Assembly (NCBI GenBank): GCA_030430025.1
Contig: JAUIGR010000018.1
Span: 1-49,216, forward strand
Reading direction: 5' to 3'
Length of the DNA stretch: 49,216 nucleotides
Origin: Gammaproteobacteria bacterium
Lineage (GTDB): Bacteria > Pseudomonadota > Gammaproteobacteria > Xanthomonadales > Marinicellaceae
Shown here: positions 1 through 9,173 of the stretch, one piece after another
Layout: every line of letters starts with the position of its first letter
How positions within the stretch are numbered: position 1 is the stretch's first letter
Translations under genes and position numbers: made by a program
The notes under the pieces: model-generated
Database searches by the model: none
Seen by the model: only the letters and a program-made list of their open reading frames with translations
What the model was told of the DNA's origin: nothing

Positions 1-260
1 CTTCAATTTTGCACATTTTTTCGACCAGGAAACAGGTGTCACGATGCATTTTTATTCGCCGCTTCCATGCGGCTCTCAAGCTAACGTGAAAAAGTTTTCC
101 AGAAACTTTTTTATGGTCGATGGTGTGGCACATGGAAGTGCCACCTTGAGCAACCAGGTTCAAGTCAGGTCAAAAAACATCAGCAAAATCACACTTTTGC
201 GCTCCAGTGTTTTTTGATCGATGTTGAAAAGGCCAGGAGGGAGTTTTTCAGGACTGACTA
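1..260 (-). repeat. Dispersed structured repeat, copy A (MITE/ERIC-like)
   Basis: Read on the minus strand, this stretch begins TAGTCAGTCCTGAAAAA and matches copies at 32869-33052 and 35231-35482 through several blocks: GTGTGATTTTGCTGATGTTT, GCTCAAGGTGGCACTTCCAT, ACCATCGACCA and TGGTCGAAAAAATGTGCAA. It contains perfect short palindromes, for example GTGGCAC/GTGCCAC at 125-131 and 138-144. It also carries an internal segment with a GCCGC..GCGGC hairpin that the other copies lack, so it may be the fullest copy. The left end may continue beyond the window. No convincing ORF is present. It is probably a non-autonomous mobile or REP/ERIC-like element. Confidence 0.85.
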
Positions 261-449
261 TTTATCTTAATTTTTGTATCTAAATTTTCCTACCATTGCT
301 AAATCTAAATGTAGCAGATTTGTTCCAAATGCATCACGGGTTAAATTATTAACTCCTTAAGCTATAACAGAAAAAAATAAACTTTATTGAACTTCTCTTG
401 TCAAAAATTACGATGGTTGAGATACCTACTAGAAACAAAAGTGATTTTT

Positions 450-1760
450 ATGAAAAAACAGACAACAATTTTGGCTTTATTATGCACTCAAGCCGTGTCA
501 GCTTTTAACTTCCCAGGATCAAATATTGGTTCCATTCCAGATGGTCCTGGTGACTGCGGTAATTTAGGCACACCTTTAGCAGTTACCTTTGATGTGGCGA
601 ATGTTGATACAATCAATAGGATAGAACTGACTATGAATGTGTTTCATACATTTGTGGGGGATTTGACAGTAGAATTGGAGGCACCTGACCTCACCCGACA
701 TTTATTGTTTGGTAAAACAGGTGCGTTTGAAGGTGAGTGTGGTGGAGATTCAAGTAACTTAACCGGGTATTATACTTTCAGCGATGATGCCTTTGACTTT
801 ATTTTTTATAATTGGTGGTTCGTAGCTGCCAGTTTAGACACTGATCAAGCGTTGCCAGGAGCTATTTATAGAACGACTTCAATGGGAACAGAGCCTGATG
901 CAGGCCTCCTGACTTCGATGAATGAAGCATTCAGTGGTGTAACAGATATTAATGGCACTTGGACATTATATTTTTATGATGATAGTATGACTGATGTGGG
1001 TAATGTCAGTGATGCGATTCTGACTATTAATCCTGTTGGTGGGCAGATTAGTGACGGAGAAGCCAGTTATACAATAAATTCATTGGGTTCGGGAACTGCT
1101 CTGGAAACTGATATAGATTATTTAGAGAGTGTCTTTGGCAGTATCGATTGGTTGTATCGACTCAGTAGCGATACCCGAGAGCATCAGTTTCCGATGCCAG
1201 ATTATGCCATCTATCATGATGATACTGTCACCATTACATGGTTAGATGTTGACGGTAAGGGTTTTAGGGCAGATCTGACACAGGTCATTGATCAAACAGG
1301 TCTTGAGACAGATGAGGCTATCTTAACCAGCACTATGAAAATCACTAATTTAAATGCGAATGGTATAAATATCAATTTATTTAGCTATGCCAACTTTGAT
1401 GTCAATGGGCCAGATAATGATGTAGGCCAATTAGTCAATCTGGATGTCGGCTATATCAGGCAATCAGATGCTCCTTATCAGGTCGAGTATCGAGCAGGTG
1501 GTAATCAAAACTTTCAAATAGGCAATGAGGATCTAACAGATCTTTTGTATGATTTTGATGTAGATAACTTAGCCAACCTGGGTAATGGCTTTGGCCCTGG
1601 TGATGCCAGGACTGCTTTTCAGTGGTTTAGTGTGCCATTATCTGCAGGATTCATTTATCAGGTACAAACGACTGTAGCGGTCGGTGGTTTGACTGCTCCA
1701 GAGCCACTGGATCCCGTGATCTTATCAGATCTGATTTTTGCCGATGGTTTTAATCCGTAA
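450..1760 (+). CDS. Secreted protein with proprotein-convertase P-domain
   Basis: The 436-residue protein probably starts at ATG 450, because a typical signal peptide (MKKQ.., hydrophobic core, cleavage after AVSA) begins there; an upstream in-frame start at 387 would bury it. After the signal comes a P/Homo B-like domain (about residues 20-195), shown by the FVGDLTVELEAP strand and the GTWTLYFYDD...VGNVSDAILTI ending. This beta-sandwich usually accompanies secreted subtilases. No protease catalytic motif is visible. The remaining ~230 residues form a beta-rich region I do not recognise. The protein ends in PVILSDLIFADGFNP, like the short F-A-D-G-F tails seen on many Xanthomonadales-type exported proteins. 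Repeat copy A lies upstream and a strong terminator follows. Function is unknown; extracellular or surface location is inferred. Confidence 0.75.
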   Translation: MKKQTTILALLCTQAVSAFNFPGSNIGSIPDGPGDCGNLGTPLAVTFDVANVDTINRIELTMNVFHTFVGDLTVELEAPDLTRHLLFGKTGAFEGECGGDSSNLTGYYTFSDDAFDFIFYNWWFVAASLDTDQALPGAIYRTTSMGTEPDAGLLTSMNEAFSGVTDINGTWTLYFYDDSMTDVGNVSDAILTINPVGGQISDGEASYTINSLGSGTALETDIDYLESVFGSIDWLYRLSSDTREHQFPMPDYAIYHDDTVTITWLDVDGKGFRADLTQVIDQTGLETDEAILTSTMKITNLNANGININLFSYANFDVNGPDNDVGQLVNLDVGYIRQSDAPYQVEYRAGGNQNFQIGNEDLTDLLYDFDVDNLANLGNGFGPGDARTAFQWFSVPLSAGFIYQVQTTVAVGGLTAPEPLDPVILSDLIFADGFNP

Positions 1761-1774
1761 AAATTTAATTCAAT

Positions 1775-1812
1775 CACACCCCAAATGGAGGTTTGGGGTG
1801 TGCGATGCTTTT
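1775..1812 (+). terminator. Intrinsic terminator after the P-domain gene
   Basis: A perfect 11-bp stem, CACACCCCAAA (1775-1785) with TTTGGGGTGTG (1792-1802), encloses a 6-nt loop. It lies 15 nt after the stop codon and is followed, after a short CGATGC, by a T run at 1809-1813. Confidence 0.8.
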
Positions 1813-2052
1813 TATACAGTTTGTGATTACAACTGACACTTTGATTTAATGAGTTTGCTATTACATAAAGGCGGAGGTGTGCATACAGGATTTCAATGCG
1901 TGTTATTGCTTACCATCCGATCTATCTGTTTGAAATTCCATTGTTTTTTTTTACATCGACGTTTTCTCGAGATTGCGTTTTCTGAGCGATGAATACTTCT
2001 CTAGGTGAACTATAAATCACGTAGCATACACACAAGTTATTCACAACTGATG
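1813..2052. other. Intergenic region with no recognised gene
   Basis: This AT-rich stretch between the P-domain gene and the convergent SLC13 gene shows no supported coding region. The only open frame near it runs through the repeat and into the antisense of the transporter, so it is not credible. Repeat copy B begins at its right edge. Confidence 0.5.
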
Positions 2053-2107
2053 CAGTTTTTTGATCGATGCTGGAAAAGGCCAGGAAGGGCTTTTTCAGGA
2101 CTGACTA
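2053..2107 (-). repeat. Dispersed repeat, copy B (terminal fragment)
   Basis: The segment matches the terminal ~55 bp of copy A almost base for base: TTTTTTGATCGATG, then GAAAAGGCCAGGA, then GGACTGACTAT. It shares the A-type sequence (GATCGATG) and not the AGATTCGGTTAA type of copies C and D. The rest of the element is absent. Its TAGTC end lies 5 bp from the stop codon of the SLC13 gene, so it forms the start of that gene's 3' untranslated region. Confidence 0.8.
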
Positions 2108-2112
2108 TCTAT

Positions 2113-3513
2113 CTAATAGGGTATGTAAGTGCTGATCAGAGCGATGATGAAAGCGCCTATTACGTTCAATTTGAACCCTTGGTTCATCATTTCTTTAATG
2201 GGTACTTGCCCAGAACCATATATAATGGCATTAGGTGCGGTAGCAACAGGTAGCATAAAGGCGCAACTGGCGCTAATGACAGCAGGAAACATCAATCGCA
2301 TTGGGTCGATTTCCATGGCCTGTGCTACTGATAATAGAATTGGCATGATAATGGCCGTTGTGGCTGTGTTACTTGTTAACTCTGTTAAGAATGTGATCAT
2401 CAGACACAAAGTCAGAATAACAAAAAATAATGGCCAATTTTTAAGAAATAGCAGTTGCCCTGCGAGAACAGCACTTAACCCGGATACTTTGAATGCCGAT
2501 GCGATCGCGATACCACCTGCGAACAATAGCAATACTCCCCAAGGGATTTTGTTGGCTTGTTGCCAGCTCAGGAGTTTTTGATTGTTACCATTTGAAATGC
2601 TAAACATTAGAACAACAGCCAAAAGTGCTACTGAAGCATCATTGGCTTGAGGTAGGTTAAGCCAGCTTTTCCAGCCACCATATGGAGCTGTTCTGGTTAT
2701 CCACAGTATCGCTGTTAAGATAAATACCAACAATACCCGTTTCTGTGCAGTGGTCATCGGTTTAAGTTCAAATTGATGAGACTTGAGATACTGTTGTTTG
2801 AGTTGATGATTCAGTAACCAGTACATGAGCGGGAAAAATATCAACCATACAGGTAGGCTTAATTGTATCCAGTCAATGAAACCTAGATCACCATACCCAC
2901 TATTTTTGAGTGTTTCAATCATGATCAGGTTGGGTGGTGTGCCTATGGGTGTGGTTGTGCCCCCGATGCTCGCTGCATAGGCAATACTCAATAGCAACAA
3001 AACGCCAAATTTTGGATTGTTTTGACTGGCAATGATGGCAGTGGCAATAGGTAGCAACATCAACGTTGTTGCTGTGTTAGATATCCACATACTTAATAAG
3101 GAAGATGTTAGCATAAAGCCCAGTATCAGGCGTTTAGGATGGTCGTTACCAACCCGATTAATAATACGGTGTGCTAAGTATAGGTGCGTGTGGCTGTGTT
3201 CCATCGCTGTGGACAGCAAAAAACCGCCCAATAATAGCAAGATTAATGGGCTGCCATAAGCTTGTCCCACTTCAGCTGGCGTTAATACGCCAAATAGAGG
3301 TAAGGTAGCCAAAGGTATGAGCGAACTGACTGGAATAGGTAACCATTCGGTCATCCATAGTATGGCTGTTACAGTGGTGATAGATAGTGTATACCATTGG
3401 GTATCTGTTAGCCAGTCTTGTTGATTTATAAAGAAAAGTAAGCCTAAAATAAATAAAATAATGGCATGGGTTTTATATCTTTTACTTACAGTGATTCGAT
3501 GGTTGGCATTCAT
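2113..3513 (-). CDS. DASS/SLC13 family anion (dicarboxylate) symporter
   Basis: A 466-residue polytopic membrane protein of the divalent anion:sodium symporter family, which imports di- and tricarboxylates or sulfate with Na+. The sequence shows the family's two-repeat arrangement with Asn-Thr motifs: ISNTATTLMLLPIA in the first half with TPIGTPPNLIM just after it, and ELTSNTATTAIIMPIL in the second half. Length is normal for bacterial DASS proteins. Substrate cannot be read from sequence. The gene is monocistronic and convergent to the P-domain gene. Its C-terminus (..STYIPY) ends 5 bp from repeat copy B, so repeat insertion may have set the current 3' end. It is divergent from the lipase cluster, with a 192-bp shared intergenic region. 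Confidence 0.88.
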   Translation of the reverse strand: MNANHRITVSKRYKTHAIILFILGLLFFINQQDWLTDTQWYTLSITTVTAILWMTEWLPIPVSSLIPLATLPLFGVLTPAEVGQAYGSPLILLLLGGFLLSTAMEHSHTHLYLAHRIINRVGNDHPKRLILGFMLTSSLLSMWISNTATTLMLLPIATAIIASQNNPKFGVLLLLSIAYAASIGGTTTPIGTPPNLIMIETLKNSGYGDLGFIDWIQLSLPVWLIFFPLMYWLLNHQLKQQYLKSHQFELKPMTTAQKRVLLVFILTAILWITRTAPYGGWKSWLNLPQANDASVALLAVVLMFSISNGNNQKLLSWQQANKIPWGVLLLFAGGIAIASAFKVSGLSAVLAGQLLFLKNWPLFFVILTLCLMITFLTELTSNTATTAIIMPILLSVAQAMEIDPMRLMFPAVISASCAFMLPVATAPNAIIYGSGQVPIKEMMNQGFKLNVIGAFIIALISTYIPY

Positions 3514-3641
3514 AATCTGATGGTTTAAATTAGCAAAGTGTTATGTTTTTATTTGCGAACTTTCTGTCTTTGCAACCGGTTTATGAGTTTATGAACCGAA
3601 GGTTGCACACACTCTGCTTAATGTTAATTTAATATTTGTGC

Positions 3642-3671
3642 TTGTAATTTTACTGTAACTAATTTTATGAT
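3642..3671 (+). promoter_or_regulatory. Candidate sigma70 promoter of the lipase/DUF1302 cluster
   Basis: TTGTAA (3642-3647) and TATGAT (3666-3671) are separated by 18 bp. The -10 lies 34 bp before the ATG at 3706. It is the best match in the divergent region. Assignment is by eye. Confidence 0.45.
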
Positions 3672-3705
3672 GTCCGGGTTATTAACTCAGGGACTTTGAA
3701 CGAAA

Positions 3706-5787
3706 ATGAAAAAAATCCTTACACTTTTGACCGTACTGGTGATATTACAGGCTTGTAGCAGTAGTAGTAATTCGCCCAGTGCAGCTGATGCACCTCCTGC
3801 GACAAATCCAGATGGATCAGTCGTTACCAATGTCATCACTGCTATCTTTGAGCCCGCTGCTGGTGATCCAGCCAAGGTGCCTATTCCTACTAATTTGTTT
3901 TTAAGTGGCACTGCTGATCTAACTTTAAACATCCCTGTGGCTGACCCAACAGACTATTCTGATCCATTGGTTTCGCTCAATGCCTTAGATGGTTTTAGTA
4001 CTGTAGCGCCATGGGCTACCAATTTTTCTGAGGCAATGGCTTCTTCTAGTGTCAATCCAGCAACAGTTCGCTTATTTGAAGTGACTTTGTCCGGTCCTGG
4101 AGGCGGTGTGACTGGTGTAGCTAGTGAACTGATCTTTGGACAGGATTTTGTGGCTGTTGCTAATGGTTCAAGTGTCAATATTGTGTTTACGCGTCCGTTG
4201 AAAGAGTTGACCAGTTACATGGCAGTTTTGACTAATGGAATCACAGATTTGGCAGGTAATGCAGCAACGCCAGATCAACAATATTTTTTAGCAAAAAGGA
4301 CATCTCCATTGATTGATGCCAATGGCAACAGCACAGACCCCTTGCTAAATACCCCAACTGCACAAGCCCTTGAACCATTACGTCAATTAGTTAATTCTCA
4401 GGAGTATGCAGCATCTCAAGTGGGAATCAATCCAGATGATATTGTTGTTTCTTGGACGGCTACAACCCAATCGATCACGCCTGTTTTGTCAGCAGTGAAG
4501 GCCATTTCTGGTCCAGGCCAATCTGTGCTTGCTGCTGCGGGTATTAATACAGCTTCTCCAGCTATTGGAGGCGCTGGGTTAGCCGATCTGTATATCGGTA
4601 CAATAACAACACCGTACTATTTGGAAGCACCATCTATTGTCAATCCAACAGCCGCTTTGACTGGGCGCTGGCAGGCTGCTCCAGGTGCCTACCAACCACC
4701 TTTTGATGGTTATGGTCTGGATCCAACTTCACAACACCTGACTTTCGCTAATCCAGTTCCTGTAGCGACATCAATAGAAAACATTCCTCTGTTAGTCACT
4801 GTACCTAATGAAAACAGTGGTATGATTATGCCAGATGATGGTTGGCCAGTTGTTATTTTCCAACACGGTATTACACGCAATCGATCTGATATGTTGGCCA
4901 TTGCTGATACTATGGCTTCTGTTGGTTACGTTGTGGTTGCTATTGACTTGCCGTTACATGGTATTACTGATGTGACTAGTCCTCTTTATATTGAGAACAC
5001 ACCTTTTGGGCCATTTTCAACTGAACGTACATTTGATATGGATCTAGATCAAGATGGTGAGATTGATTCATCAGCAGCTTACTATATTAATCTCACCAAT
5101 TTGCTTGTCTCTAGAGATAATCTCCGTCAAGGTGTTGCTGATTTATTTACTTTGGTTAATAGTATTCCTGGAATGGACCTGAACATGGATGGCACAGGTG
5201 ATTTGAATGCTGCGAATGTTTCATTTGTTGGATTGTCATTAGGGGGAATAACTGGTAGCACGTTCCTGGCTATGGATCCTGATGTTCAAAGTGGTATGCT
5301 TTCGGCGCCAGGTGGTGGTATCGCCAGTTTGTTGGTCGGTTCCCCTACTTTTGGACCGAGTATTTTAGAAGGTTTAGCACAGGTAGATGTGGTGCCGGGT
5401 ACAGCAGAGTTTAACTTGTTCATTTTGGCTACCCAAACGGTGATAGATTCTGGTGATCCAATTAACTTTGCAAGTTTAACTAACTTGAATAACAATGTAC
5501 TGTTACACGAAATTTTGGGTGATCAAGTAGTTCCTAATGCGGTTGAAAACGCACCGCTATCAGGTACTGAACCATTAATCGCGGCGATGGGTTTAACACA
5601 GTATTCAGAATCTGCTTTTGATCCAACGGGCTTGGATGCTGTGGTTAAGTTTACACAAGGTGAGCATGGTAGCTTGCTCAGTCCAGATGTGCCTCAGGTT
5701 ACTGTTGAGATGCAAAGTCAAATGGCTGCTTGGGTAATCTCTGGTGGTACGACATTGAACATTAATAACAGCGATGTGATTCAATAA
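3706..5787 (+). CDS. VolA/Pla-1/cef-type surface lipase lipoprotein
   Basis: A 693-residue lipoprotein with a signal peptide ending in the lipobox LQAC, followed by a Ser-rich linker. The N-terminal ~300 residues match the bacterial virulence-factor lipase N domain. The C-terminal half is an alpha/beta hydrolase: VVIFQHGITRNRSDM oxyanion region, nucleophile elbow GLSLGG with Ser511, probable acid Asp606 (GDQVVPN) and His654 (GEHGS). Family members (Vibrio VolA, Aeromonas Pla-1) are extracellular lipases or lysophospholipases; VolA is exposed on the cell surface. The DUF1302 gene follows after 10 bp, so the two are almost certainly cotranscribed. The context suggests it frees fatty acyl chains for handling by the downstream barrel, LolB-like protein and RND pump. 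Substrate is inference; family membership is secure. Confidence 0.88.
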   Translation: MKKILTLLTVLVILQACSSSSNSPSAADAPPATNPDGSVVTNVITAIFEPAAGDPAKVPIPTNLFLSGTADLTLNIPVADPTDYSDPLVSLNALDGFSTVAPWATNFSEAMASSSVNPATVRLFEVTLSGPGGGVTGVASELIFGQDFVAVANGSSVNIVFTRPLKELTSYMAVLTNGITDLAGNAATPDQQYFLAKRTSPLIDANGNSTDPLLNTPTAQALEPLRQLVNSQEYAASQVGINPDDIVVSWTATTQSITPVLSAVKAISGPGQSVLAAAGINTASPAIGGAGLADLYIGTITTPYYLEAPSIVNPTAALTGRWQAAPGAYQPPFDGYGLDPTSQHLTFANPVPVATSIENIPLLVTVPNENSGMIMPDDGWPVVIFQHGITRNRSDMLAIADTMASVGYVVVAIDLPLHGITDVTSPLYIENTPFGPFSTERTFDMDLDQDGEIDSSAAYYINLTNLLVSRDNLRQGVADLFTLVNSIPGMDLNMDGTGDLNAANVSFVGLSLGGITGSTFLAMDPDVQSGMLSAPGGGIASLLVGSPTFGPSILEGLAQVDVVPGTAEFNLFILATQTVIDSGDPINFASLTNLNNNVLLHEILGDQVVPNAVENAPLSGTEPLIAAMGLTQYSESAFDPTGLDAVVKFTQGEHGSLLSPDVPQVTVEMQSQMAAWVISGGTTLNINNSDVIQ

Positions 5788-5797
5788 GGAGGCGATC

Positions 5798-7759
5798 ATG
5801 AAAAATAAAGAAATGATAGAAAAAGTTAATATGACATCAGGCGCTTTCAAATTGAACAAATTAAAAACGGCTATGATGATGGCTACATTGAGTGTTTCGG
5901 CAGTATCAATGGCTAAAACATGGGACAACGGTGATTGGACTTTCAGTGTTGATACAACGTTATCTTATGGTGCTTCATGGCGTGTTGAAGAGCGTGATGA
6001 TCGACTGGTAGGTAAAGCTAATTTGAACCCATTAGTCAGTGCGTTTGATCTGGATGGGCGGATTGCAGCACCTGGTCGTTGGTCAATCAATTCCGATAAT
6101 GGGAATTTAAATTATGACAAAGGTGATTTGATATCAAATGCGGTTAAGTTCACTTCTGACATTGGATTTTCATATAAAGACTGGGGTGGTTTTTTCCGTG
6201 TTACTGGTTTTTATGATTTTGAAAATGCTGATAATGATAAGCTCTCGGAAGTAGCAAAGGAGTTTGTTGGTGAGCGATTCAGACTATTGGATGCTTATGT
6301 TTATAAAGATTTTGAAGTAGGTGATCGATATGGTTCGGTACGTTTAGGTCGTCAAGTGGTATCTTGGGGTGAATCGACATTCATTCAACAAGGTATCAAT
6401 GTCATTAATCCCGTAGACGTATCAAAAATCCGTGTCGCTGGGGCTGAACTTAAAGAAGCTTTTTTGCCGATCGATATGATTTCTTTCAATATGGATTTAA
6501 CTAATAATTTATCGATGGAAGCGGTTTACATGTTTGAATTTGAACAAACAGATCCGGATCCAGCAGGTACCTATTTTAGTAATAATGATTTCGCCACTCC
6601 GGGTTCTGAGTACGTTGCTTTGGGTTTTGGTATTATCCCTGAGTTAACTAGTATTGACCAGTACATGAATGTGCCTGGCTTAGAGGCTTTGGCTAGCAAT
6701 ATTGCTAGGTTCAATGTGCCACGTTCTCCCAGTATTGGTGCGAGTGATGATGGTCAATATGGTTTGGCATTGCGATATTATTCAGAAGCTTTGAATAATA
6801 CAGAGTTTGGGTTGTATTATTTGAATTATCATTCTAGATTACCCATACTCAGTGCGATCGCTGTTGGTAATCCTAATGCGCCATTATCCCCCTATTTACA
6901 GAATCTTAACTTGCCAAGTTACTTAACTGATCCATCATCAGATCTATACCCTTTTGGTCCTGCATCGCCTAACTCTGCTACTTATTTTATTGAATATCCA
7001 GAGGACATTAATTTGCTGGGCTTGAGTTTTAATACCACTATTAACAGTTTGGGTATGTCGTTACAGGGTGAGTTAAGTTATCGTGATAATGTGCCTTTAC
7101 AGTTTGATGATGTGGAGTTGCTTTTTGCTGCACTTTCCCCATTGAATGCGGCTATCCCTGCTGAATATGATCGATTTGTCTCTCAAATAGGTCAGTTTGA
7201 ACCTGGTGATTATATCCGGGGTTGGCAACGACATGAAGTGTCTCAATTACAGTTCACAGCTACCAAGTTGTTTGGTCCCAATGATTTTTTTGGCACCGAC
7301 CAAATTGTTTTGTTGGGGGAAGTCGGATTCACTAATGTGTGGGATATGCCTGCTCCAGAAGTACTCCGCTATAATGGGCCCGGTACAGATACAGGCGGTG
7401 GTCCCAGCGCTAATGAAGGCGGCACTAGTCGTAATCCAGTGACTGAACCGCGTGAATTTTTTGCCACACCATTTTCTTGGGGTTATCGTTTGATTACCCG
7501 CTTTGATTACAATAATGCTTTTGGCACAGCTTGGAACCTTTCTCCACGGTTGGGGTTTAACCATGATGTCAATGGTACCACGCCAGGACCTGGCGGTAAT
7601 TTCATCGAAGACCGTAAAACTGTGACCGTTGGTGTAACCGCTACATATTTGGAAAAGTGGAGTGTTGATGTCAGTCATACTCGTTTTTCTGGTGCTGGGA
7701 TATACAACCAATTGTTTGATAGAGATTTTGCTTCTATCAATGTTAAATATTCATTCTAA
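5798..7759 (+). CDS. DUF1302 outer-membrane beta-barrel protein
   Basis: A 653-residue DUF1302 protein. ATG 5798 is preceded by a strong AAGGAGG ribosome site. The N-terminus has an unusually long n-region before the hydrophobic signal core (MMMATLSVSAVSMA). The mature part shows the DUF1302 opening WTFSVDTTLSYGASWRVEER, the conserved VRLGRQVVSWGESTFIQQGIN segment and many alternating beta-strands. It ends ASINVKYSF, with the C-terminal Phe recognised by the BAM machinery. The family is of unknown function, but barrels of this type are found with DUF1329 and MMPL genes in clusters handling hydrophobic substrates. A FadL-like channel for lipids or steroids is plausible but unproven. It lies 10 bp after the lipase and 15 bp before DUF1329. 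Confidence 0.87.
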   Translation: MKNKEMIEKVNMTSGAFKLNKLKTAMMMATLSVSAVSMAKTWDNGDWTFSVDTTLSYGASWRVEERDDRLVGKANLNPLVSAFDLDGRIAAPGRWSINSDNGNLNYDKGDLISNAVKFTSDIGFSYKDWGGFFRVTGFYDFENADNDKLSEVAKEFVGERFRLLDAYVYKDFEVGDRYGSVRLGRQVVSWGESTFIQQGINVINPVDVSKIRVAGAELKEAFLPIDMISFNMDLTNNLSMEAVYMFEFEQTDPDPAGTYFSNNDFATPGSEYVALGFGIIPELTSIDQYMNVPGLEALASNIARFNVPRSPSIGASDDGQYGLALRYYSEALNNTEFGLYYLNYHSRLPILSAIAVGNPNAPLSPYLQNLNLPSYLTDPSSDLYPFGPASPNSATYFIEYPEDINLLGLSFNTTINSLGMSLQGELSYRDNVPLQFDDVELLFAALSPLNAAIPAEYDRFVSQIGQFEPGDYIRGWQRHEVSQLQFTATKLFGPNDFFGTDQIVLLGEVGFTNVWDMPAPEVLRYNGPGTDTGGGPSANEGGTSRNPVTEPREFFATPFSWGYRLITRFDYNNAFGTAWNLSPRLGFNHDVNGTTPGPGGNFIEDRKTVTVGVTATYLEKWSVDVSHTRFSGAGIYNQLFDRDFASINVKYSF

Positions 7760-7774
7760 TTTGGGGACAGTAAC

Positions 7775-9136
7775 ATGAAGTTTTTGAAAAAAACCTTATT
7801 GACATCCATGATTGGTCTGACTGTTATGGGTTCAGCTCAAGCTGGCTCTAAGCCGGATCAGATTGATCGTTTGAGCAAAGATTTAACTCCTGTGGGTGCT
7901 ATTCGCTCCGGTAACCAGGAGGGTACCATTCCAGCATGGACTGGGGGTATCACAGAGCCTGTTGCCGGCTATAAAAAGGGTGACCATCACCCTGATCCAT
8001 TTGCCAGCGATCAGGTGTTGTTTACGATTGATGCCAATAATTACAAAAATTATGAAGGTCAACTGTCTGTTGGACAAAAAGCCATGTTTGAGCGTTATCC
8101 AGAGACGTTTAAAATGAATATATACCCAACAAGACGTTCTGCTTCATTTCCTGAGCGTATTTACCAAAAAACAATAGAAAATGGTCGTACAGGTGTTTTA
8201 ACAGCAGATGGTGAAGGTGTGGCCAATGTGGCTGAGGGCTTTCCATTTCCTTTCCCTGAAAATGCCTATGAACTGATATTGAACCATAAAATGAAATTCA
8301 AAGGTTCAGGTGGTGTGCGTTACAACAATCAGGTGGCGCCGACAACAAGTGGCCAATATACTTTGGTTCGTTTGAGAGAGGAGCTGTTCGGTAAATACTA
8401 TGTTGAAGGTAATACCATCGATGACATTGATAATATTTTGTTATATTTTTATCAGGTGGTAGAATCTCCAGCCCGTTTGGCGGGACGTGTTCTTTTGGTT
8501 CATGAGACTATGAACCAGAAAGAGACGCCACGTCAGGCATGGGTATATAATCCTGGACAACGTCGTGTGCGTCGTGCGCCGAATGTAGCTTATGATAATC
8601 CTGGAACAGCATCAGATGGTTTACGTACCAATGACATGACAGATATGTTCAATGGTGCTATGGATCGTTTTACTTGGGAATGGACAGGTACTAAAGAAAT
8701 GTATGTTCCATATAACTCTTATAAAGCGCATAGCAGTGATTCAAAAATTGAAGACATGATAAAACCTGGTCATATGGATCCAAGCTATATGCGCTATGAA
8801 TTGCATCGTGTTCATATTGTTGAAGCCAAGTTACGTGAAGGTTTCCGTCACATTAATAGCCGAAGAACGTTCTTTTTAGATGAGGACAGTTATCAAATTC
8901 TATTAACGGATCATTATGACAAACGTGGTGAATTATGGCGTTTTTCAGAAGGTCATAGTATCAATTATTACGAGGTTCCGTTATTCTGGAGTACACTTGA
9001 GGTGCATCATGATTTGCAGTCAGGACGTTATATAGCAGTGGGTTTAGATAATCAGGATCAAGTCAATACATTTAATGAACCTTTACATGAGTCAAATTAT
9101 ACGCCCGCGGCATTACGTAAACGCGGAAAAAGATAA
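7775..9136 (+). CDS. DUF1329 periplasmic protein (LolB-like fold)
   Basis: A 453-residue DUF1329 protein with a clear signal peptide cleaved after SAQA. The hallmark start of the mature protein is present: SKDLTPVGAIRSGN, then EGTIPAWTGGI. The central QRRVRRAPN and the MRYELHRVHIVEA stretch are also typical. The family is related to the lipid-binding LolA/LolB fold, so this is a candidate periplasmic carrier for acyl chains between the DUF1302 barrel and the inner-membrane RND permease. That role is inferred from the consistent gene neighbourhood, not from direct evidence. Length is normal and no defect is seen. A hairpin with a T run follows the stop, so expression may drop before the next two genes. 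Confidence 0.88.
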   Translation: MKFLKKTLLTSMIGLTVMGSAQAGSKPDQIDRLSKDLTPVGAIRSGNQEGTIPAWTGGITEPVAGYKKGDHHPDPFASDQVLFTIDANNYKNYEGQLSVGQKAMFERYPETFKMNIYPTRRSASFPERIYQKTIENGRTGVLTADGEGVANVAEGFPFPFPENAYELILNHKMKFKGSGGVRYNNQVAPTTSGQYTLVRLREELFGKYYVEGNTIDDIDNILLYFYQVVESPARLAGRVLLVHETMNQKETPRQAWVYNPGQRRVRRAPNVAYDNPGTASDGLRTNDMTDMFNGAMDRFTWEWTGTKEMYVPYNSYKAHSSDSKIEDMIKPGHMDPSYMRYELHRVHIVEAKLREGFRHINSRRTFFLDEDSYQILLTDHYDKRGELWRFSEGHSINYYEVPLFWSTLEVHHDLQSGRYIAVGLDNQDQVNTFNEPLHESNYTPAALRKRGKR

Positions 9137-9173
9137 TTAATGGATCTTGGTCCTAACTGAGAGAACATTATGT

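Noticed and set aside
2005-2253. 82-codon frame across repeat copy B and the antisense of the SLC13 gene
   Set aside because: It begins in noncoding sequence, runs through a mobile repeat and ends opposite a well-supported gene.
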